A DNA stretch of 10,501 bases from Nostoc sp. CHAB 5715 (GTDB lineage: Bacteria; Cyanobacteriota; Cyanobacteriia; Cyanobacteriales; Nostocaceae), in NCBI RefSeq assembly GCF_020829685.1, contig NZ_JAIVFR010000130.1:1-10501 (forward strand), read 5' to 3'. Shown here piece after piece: positions 7,306-10,501 of this stretch. The position numbers and the translations under genes are program-made. The notes below the pieces were generated by a model. It ran no database searches. It was not told the origin of the DNA and saw only the letters and a program-made list of their open reading frames with translations. Positions within the stretch are counted from its first letter, which is position 1; each line of letters begins with the position of its first letter.

Positions 7306-7440
7306 ACACAAGTACTTTCGTTCACAACACAAGTACTTTCGTTCACAACACAAGTACTTTCGTTCACAACACAAGTACTTTCGTTCACAACACAAGTCTT
7401 TTTGTTCACAACACAAGTACTTTCGTTCACAACACAAGTC
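7306..7440. repeat. 21-bp tandem repeat, 6 full copies plus 9 bp
   Basis: Six head-to-tail 21-bp units begin at 7306, 7327, 7348, 7369, 7390 and 7411, with a 9-bp partial at 7432-7440. Copies 1-4 and 6 are identical (ACACAAGTACTTTCGTTCAC followed by A); copy 5 differs in the centre (GTCTTTTTG for GTACTTTCG). Each standard unit contains the palindrome AAGTACTT. There are no spacers, so this is not CRISPR. Identity between copies points to recent expansion. Confidence 0.95.
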
Positions 7441-7581
7441 TCAATACTGCGTAGGTTTTGAAGATTTGTAGGTTGGGTTGAACTTAAGTGTTAACCAACA
7501 AAGACTTGATAATGTTGGGTTTCGTTCCTGAACCCAACCTACTCCAGAGTGATTTTTCAGGCAAAACCTACGCAGTATTGA
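7441..7581. mobile_element. MITE-like 141-bp element with perfect 20-bp terminal inverted repeats
   Basis: The ends TCAATACTGCGTAGGTTTTG (7441-7460) and its exact reverse complement (7562-7581) bound a non-coding core. The core has a second perfect inverted repeat, GTAGGTTGGGTT (7468-7479) with AACCCAACCTAC (7531-7542), plus an alternative hairpin pairing 7514-7521 with 7531-7538. 'GTAGGTTGGGTT...AACCCAAC' is a familiar cyanobacterial dispersed-repeat wording. No transposase gene is present and no clear target duplication was found. The left end starts at the last partial unit of the 21-bp array. Confidence 0.75.
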
Positions 7582-7612
7582 CACAATACATAACAAGCGT
7601 AAATGCTTTTTA

Positions 7613-7633
7613 GCGGATTGCCGTAGGCATCGC
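7613..7633. repeat. Short imperfect palindrome of the Nostoc dispersed type
   Basis: GCGGATTGCC-GTA-GGCATCGC forms an imperfect stem (two unpaired bases in the left arm). The 'ttgccgtaggcatcgc' wording is common in Nostoc intergenic repeats. It lies upstream of mtnA. No function is evident. Confidence 0.4.
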
Positions 7634-7767
7634 TGTTTAGCTATTTTAATAAGTTCAGCTTATAAATGCAGGGTTTAGCAAAAGTTTTTTTATTTAATTT
7701 TTCAGTAAGACTATGAGATTTCAGGCAAATCTGTTGTAAAAGTTCAATAGTTGATATCTAGAATAGT

Positions 7768-7776
7768 TGCTATGAT
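7768..7776 (+). promoter_or_regulatory. Candidate extended -10 promoter of mtnA
   Basis: TGC-TATGAT (7768-7776) is an extended -10 with five of six consensus bases. A TTGATA (7751-7756) lies upstream, but with only a 14-bp spacer, shorter than usual. Transcription would start near 7783, about 25 nt ahead of ATG 7809. Confidence 0.4.
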
Positions 7777-7808
7777 TGCATTTTTTTATTTTGAATTTAG
7801 AATTGTTT

Positions 7809-8888
7809 ATGACACCTTCCACAAACCAGGTTTATCCCGTTATTTGGCACAATAACTCAGTGTCACTAATTGACCAAACTCGCTTACCCAACGAATATAC
7901 ATTTGTGGAAATTCACCGCAGTGAAGATATGGCGCGGGCGATTAAAACTATGATTGTGCGAGGTGCGCCTGCAATTGGTGTGGCTGCGGGGTATGGAATG
8001 TATCTTGGTGCCAGGGAAATTAAAACAAGCGATCGCCACGAATTTTTGCAACACTTAGATAAAGTAGCCCAGTTGTTGCGTTCTACTCGTCCAACGGCAG
8101 TAAATTTATTTTGGGCAATTAGCCGGATGATGAAAGCCGCCTATGAAACACTGGGAACGGTAGAAGACATCAAGCAAACCCTTTTGCAAACAGCCCAAGC
8201 AATCAACGCTGAAGATTTACAAACCTGTCAGGCGATCGGCGACAATGGTTTAGCAGTCTTGCCCACTACCCCAGAAAAGCTGACGCTGCTTACTCACTGT
8301 AATGCTGGGGCGCTAGCTACTGCTGGTTATGGCACAGCTTTGGGTGTTGTGCGTTCTGCTTGGAGAGAAGGACGTTTAGAACGTTTATTTGCCGATGAAA
8401 CCCGTCCCCGTTTGCAAGGCGCAAAACTCACCACTTGGGAATGTGTTCAAGAAGGTATTCCAGTTACATTAATTACTGATAATATGGCAGCCCATTGCAT
8501 GAAACAGGGTTTGATTCATGCTGTCGTTGTGGGTGCCGATCGCATTGCTGCTAATGGCGACACTGCTAACAAAATTGGTACATATAGTGTAGCGATCGCA
8601 GCTAAAGCCCATAATATCCCCTTCTTTGTCGCTGCACCCCTTTCTACCGTTGATTTTGAATTAGCCGATGGTAGCAAAATTCCCATTGAAGAACGCGAAC
8701 CAACAGAAATTTATCAAGTTGGCGATACCATTCTCACACCTGCGGGTGTAGATTTTTACAACCCAGCTTTTGATGTGACTCCGGCTGAGTTGATTACAGC
8801 CATCATTACAGAGAATGGAGCGATCGCGCCTCATGAATTAGCAAAATCACAGGTAAAGCAATTACCGATTGGGTTAAATCCGAATTAA
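7809..8888 (+). CDS. mtnA: S-methyl-5-thioribose-1-phosphate isomerase
   Basis: MtnA converts 5-methylthioribose 1-phosphate to 5-methylthioribulose 1-phosphate in the cytosolic methionine salvage pathway, which recycles methylthioadenosine. The 359-residue protein is full length. Seen motifs are the substrate-phosphate loop [13 protein letters not shown] (51-63), [10 protein letters not shown] (94-103), [19 protein letters not shown] with catalytic Cys164 (162-180), and TDNMAAH. These are followed by [20 protein letters not shown] with catalytic Asp244 (240-259), then the C-terminal [14 protein letters not shown] 7809 is chosen because the protein aligns with the family from [15 protein letters not shown]; the TTG at 7776 would add 11 hydrophobic residues. 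No strong Shine-Dalgarno is seen. No other salvage genes (mtnB, mtnC, mtnD, mtnP) are in the window. It is transcribed alone, divergent from the oxylipin cluster and convergent with icd. Confidence 0.97.
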   Translation: MTPSTNQVYPVIWHNNSVSLIDQTRLPNEYTFVEIHRSEDMARAIKTMIVRGAPAIGVAAGYGMYLGAREIKTSDRHEFLQHLDKVAQLLRSTRPTAVNLFWAISRMMKAAYETLGTVEDIKQTLLQTAQAINAEDLQTCQAIGDNGLAVLPTTPEKLTLLTHCNAGALATAGYGTALGVVRSAWREGRLERLFADETRPRLQGAKLTTWECVQEGIPVTLITDNMAAHCMKQGLIHAVVVGADRIAANGDTANKIGTYSVAIAAKAHNIPFFVAAPLSTVDFELADGSKIPIEEREPTEIYQVGDTILTPAGVDFYNPAFDVTPAELITAIITENGAIAPHELAKSQVKQLPIGLNPN

Positions 8889-8890
8889 TG

Positions 8891-8911
8891 GAGAACTTGC
8901 GCCGAGTTCTC
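8891..8911 (+). repeat. Small hairpin immediately after mtnA
   Basis: GAGAACT (8891-8897) pairs perfectly with AGTTCTC (8905-8911) around a 7-base loop, 2 bp after the mtnA stop. It lacks a T-run, so it is more likely a 3' mRNA stabilising stem than the terminator itself. Confidence 0.4.
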
Positions 8912-8965
8912 GATAACTCTAAATCCGAATAACGGAAATTTTATAGGGGATTGCCCAAAAAAAAT

Positions 8966-9003
8966 CTCCGACTTTTTAGAAAAGCCGGGGACTTTGTTTT
9001 TTG
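8966..9003 (+). terminator. Rho-independent terminator of mtnA
   Basis: CTCCGACTTTT (8966-8976) pairs with AAAAGCCGGGG (8980-8990) around a 3-base loop, with one A-C mismatch and one T-G wobble. A T-rich tail follows (CTTTGTTTTTT, to about 9002). It stands about 80 bp after the mtnA stop and has the shape of a normal intrinsic terminator. Confidence 0.7.
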
Positions 9004-9012
9004 ACTACTTTA

Positions 9013-9099
9013 AAATCTGACGCAATACGGTTCGGTTAAGGCAAGCGATCTAGGGCGTGTCATCAAAAAACCTTATCCGAACCGTATTGAAATCTGACG
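9013..9099. mobile_element. 67-bp miniature element flanked by 10-bp target duplication
   Basis: Terminal inverted repeats CAATACGGTTCGGTTAAGG (9023-9041) and CCTTATCCGAACCGTATTG (9071-9089) match at 18 of 19 positions. They are flanked by the identical direct repeat AAATCTGACG (9013-9022 and 9090-9099), the footprint of transposition. The 29-bp core is non-coding. A 10-bp duplication fits IS4-type transposases, among others. The element is too small to encode anything and would need a transposase supplied in trans. Confidence 0.85.
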
Positions 9100-9182
9100 G
9101 ATCAAAATTTATCAGCAATTTTTTCAATAATTTTATCTAAACTTCATATTTGGACTAAATTCAATAAGCAAAATCCGCAATT

Positions 9183-9480
9183 ACTTTCTCAAAATAAGCT
9201 TTGACTTTCTCAAACCCCAGTTTGCTTTCTCATTTTGGTGTTTTCCGCAAGTAAAATAAACTTTGACTTTCTCAAACCCCAGTTTACTTTCTCATTTTGG
9301 TGTTTTCCGCAAGTAAAAGAAGCTTTTGCTTTCTCAAACCCCAGTTTGCTTTCTCATTTTGGTGTTTTCCGCAAGTAAAAGAAGCTTTTGCTTTCTCAAA
9401 ATGCCATTTTAATTACTCAAACCCCAGTTCGCTTTCTGATTTTGGTGTTTTTTGCAAATAAAATGCCATTTCGCTTTTTT
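9183..9480. repeat. 62-bp tandem repeat array with degenerate ends
   Basis: The marker CAAACCCCAG recurs at 9211, 9273, 9335 and 9418. The first two intervals are 62 bp. The third is 83 bp because 21 extra bases, including AAAATGCCATTTTAATTACT (about 9399-9418), interrupt it. Units share TTTCTCATTTTGGTGTTTTC and CGCAAGTAAAA. Flanking fragments (TTTCTC near 9185; ATGCCATTTCGCTTTTTT up to 9480) are degenerate copies. The period is not a multiple of three and no open frame runs through it. There are no unique spacers, so it is not CRISPR. Confidence 0.9.
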
Positions 9481-9563
9481 AAAATGGTTGATTTATCAGA
9501 GGATGTCTGAGAAGTATTAAATATTTGTTGATCCCCCTAACCCCCCTTAAAAAAGCGTGTATA

Positions 9564-9673
9564 CACAAGTCAAATTACCCCCCTTAATCCCCCCGATGTT
9601 TTGGGGGGAAACAAGAAATCTAGTTCCCTCCCCTTAACAAGGGGAGGGTTAGGGTGGGGTAATTCGACTTGTG
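9564..9673. repeat. 110-bp nested palindromic element with GC hairpins
   Basis: The ends CACAAGTCAAATTACCCC (9564-9581) and GGGGTAATTCGACTTGTG (9656-9673) are inverted repeats with one mismatch. Inside are two GC-rich hairpins: CCCCCC/GGGGGG (9589-9594 with 9603-9608) and CCCTCCCCTT/AAGGGGAGGG (9626-9635 with 9639-9648, loop AAC). The upstream CCCCCTAACCCCCCTTAAAAA (about 9534-9554) is of the same C-rich repeat family common in filamentous cyanobacteria. Placed 20 bp after the icd stop, it may also end icd transcription. Confidence 0.75.
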
Positions 9674-9693
9674 ACTAATTAGCCCTAATGAAC

Positions 9694-10501
9694 TTAACCA
9701 AAATGTTGAATAATTGCCTCGGCAAATTCAGAACATTTTAAAGGTTCAACTGGCGGTTCTAGCAATCTGGCTAAATCGTAGGTGACTTGACTACTCGCGA
9801 TCGCATCGCTTAAACCTTTTTTAATTAAGTCTGCGGCTTCTTGCCAACCCAGAAATTCCAGCATCATCACACCAGACAAAATCACTGAACCTGGATTAAT
9901 CCGATCTAAGCCTGCGTGTTTGGGTGCGGTACCGTGGGTAGCCTCAAATATGGCACTAGAATCACCAATATTTGCCCCTGGCCCCATTCCCAATCCTCCA
10001 ACAATGGCGGCGGCGGCATCAGACAAATAATCGCCGTTCAAGTTCATCGTCGCCAGAATCGAATACTCATCCGGTCTGGTTTGGATTTGTTGAAAAATAC
10101 TGTCAGCAATCCGGTCATTCACCAAAACTTTATCTTTCCATTTGCCCTCGCCGTGGGTTGCCCAAATTGTGTTAAGAACAGTTTCAACTTCCTTGACAAT
10201 TTCTGCTTTCTTCTCTTCGGTAAGACCATCAAACCCAGGATCAATCTGGCGGGCGTTTTCTTCCAAAGAAATATTGGGATTTTTTTCCTTATTACTCAAA
10301 ATCCAAGATTCTCGTTCCGTGACAGTTTCTTGACGAAATTCGCTGGTTGCTAGTTCATAACCCCAATCGCGGAAAGCGCCTTCAGTGTATTTCATGATGT
10401 TGCCCTTATGCACCAGAGTCACTTGTTGCTTATGTTTGGGCAATAGCAAAGCGTGTTTGATGGCACGTCTAACTAGGCGCTGAGAACCAGTTTTGCTGAT
10501 G
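9694..10501 (-). CDS. icd: NADP-dependent isocitrate dehydrogenase, 3' part (5' end outside window)
   Basis: ICDH oxidatively decarboxylates isocitrate to 2-oxoglutarate, which in cyanobacteria feeds ammonium assimilation and signals nitrogen status. About 269 C-terminal residues of a usual ~473 are visible; the frame is open to the right edge. Motifs in order: [42 protein letters not shown] with the catalytic Lys, and [20 protein letters not shown] with metal-binding Asp residues. The cofactor loop [11 protein letters not shown] and the Tyr/Arg pair in VTYDLARLL, at the NADP-specificity positions of the E. coli enzyme, follow. Between the catalytic Lys block and the Asp block lies an extra stretch (around [20 protein letters not shown]) relative to E. 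coli, as is usual for cyanobacterial ICDH. The TTG at 10449 is internal, not a start. It converges with mtnA. Confidence 0.96.
   Translation of the reverse strand, partial: ISKTGSQRLVRRAIKHALLLPKHKQQVTLVHKGNIMKYTEGAFRDWGYELATSEFRQETVTERESWILSNKEKNPNISLEENARQIDPGFDGLTEEKKAEIVKEVETVLNTIWATHGEGKWKDKVLVNDRIADSIFQQIQTRPDEYSILATMNLNGDYLSDAAAAIVGGLGMGPGANIGDSSAIFEATHGTAPKHAGLDRINPGSVILSGVMMLEFLGWQEAADLIKKGLSDAIASSQVTYDLARLLEPPVEPLKCSEFAEAIIQHFG

Noticed and set aside
7306-7440. CRISPR array
   Set aside because: The 21-bp units run head to tail with no unique spacers and no cas genes nearby; the 62-bp array at 9183-9480 fails for the same reason.
7776-7808. TTG 7776 as the start of mtnA
   Set aside because: It overlaps the probable -10 box, and family similarity begins at ATG 7809.
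9916-10353. Plus-strand open frames of 63-145 codons over icd
   Set aside because: They are antisense to conserved ICDH motifs; the longest is rich in Cys, Asn and Phe with no domain.

Overview
The window comes from a heterocyst-type cyanobacterial chromosome, most likely Nostoc or a close Anabaena-like relative. Three things point there: frequent HIP1 octamers (GCGATCGC) inside and between genes, AT-rich spacers full of short palindromic repeats of the Nostoc kind, and cyanobacterial-type housekeeping proteins (DXS, MtnA, and an isocitrate dehydrogenase with an extra internal segment relative to E. coli).

Layout: 1-1638 (+) is the 3' part of dxs. It converges on a minus-strand gene set across a shared hairpin (1658-1706). 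Read in their own direction, these minus-strand genes are: a truncated von Willebrand factor A fragment (6231-6404/6449), a DUF2235 serine hydrolase (5157-6164), a cyclooxygenase-like heme fatty-acid dioxygenase (3448-5076), a catalase-related hemoprotein (2100-3281), and a small beta-rich protein (1738-2061). From 6450 to 7808 there is no gene; this spacer holds dyad-symmetric motifs, a 21-bp tandem repeat and a MITE-like element. mtnA follows at 7809-8888 (+). The mtnA-icd gap (8889-9693) carries a terminator, a 67-bp element with 10-bp flanking direct repeats, a 62-bp tandem array and a 110-bp nested palindrome. The 3' part of icd (minus strand) runs off the right edge.

The most interesting region is 1738-6449. 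The dioxygenase/catalase-related pair matches, in family and adjacency, the linoleate 10S-dioxygenase and 10S-hydroperoxide lyase pair characterised from Nostoc punctiforme PCC 73102, which makes 1-octen-3-ol, a related octenol and 10-oxo-decenoic acid from linoleate. Here the pair lies directly downstream of a lipase-like DUF2235 alpha/beta-hydrolase. The inferred chain is lipid hydrolysis, 10S-oxygenation of the freed fatty acid, then cleavage to a volatile C8 alcohol and an oxo-acid. The lipase step and the roles of the two small flanking genes are inference, not known.

The housekeeping genes (dxs for isoprenoid precursors, mtnA for methionine salvage, icd for 2-oxoglutarate supply) show no evident functional link to this cluster.
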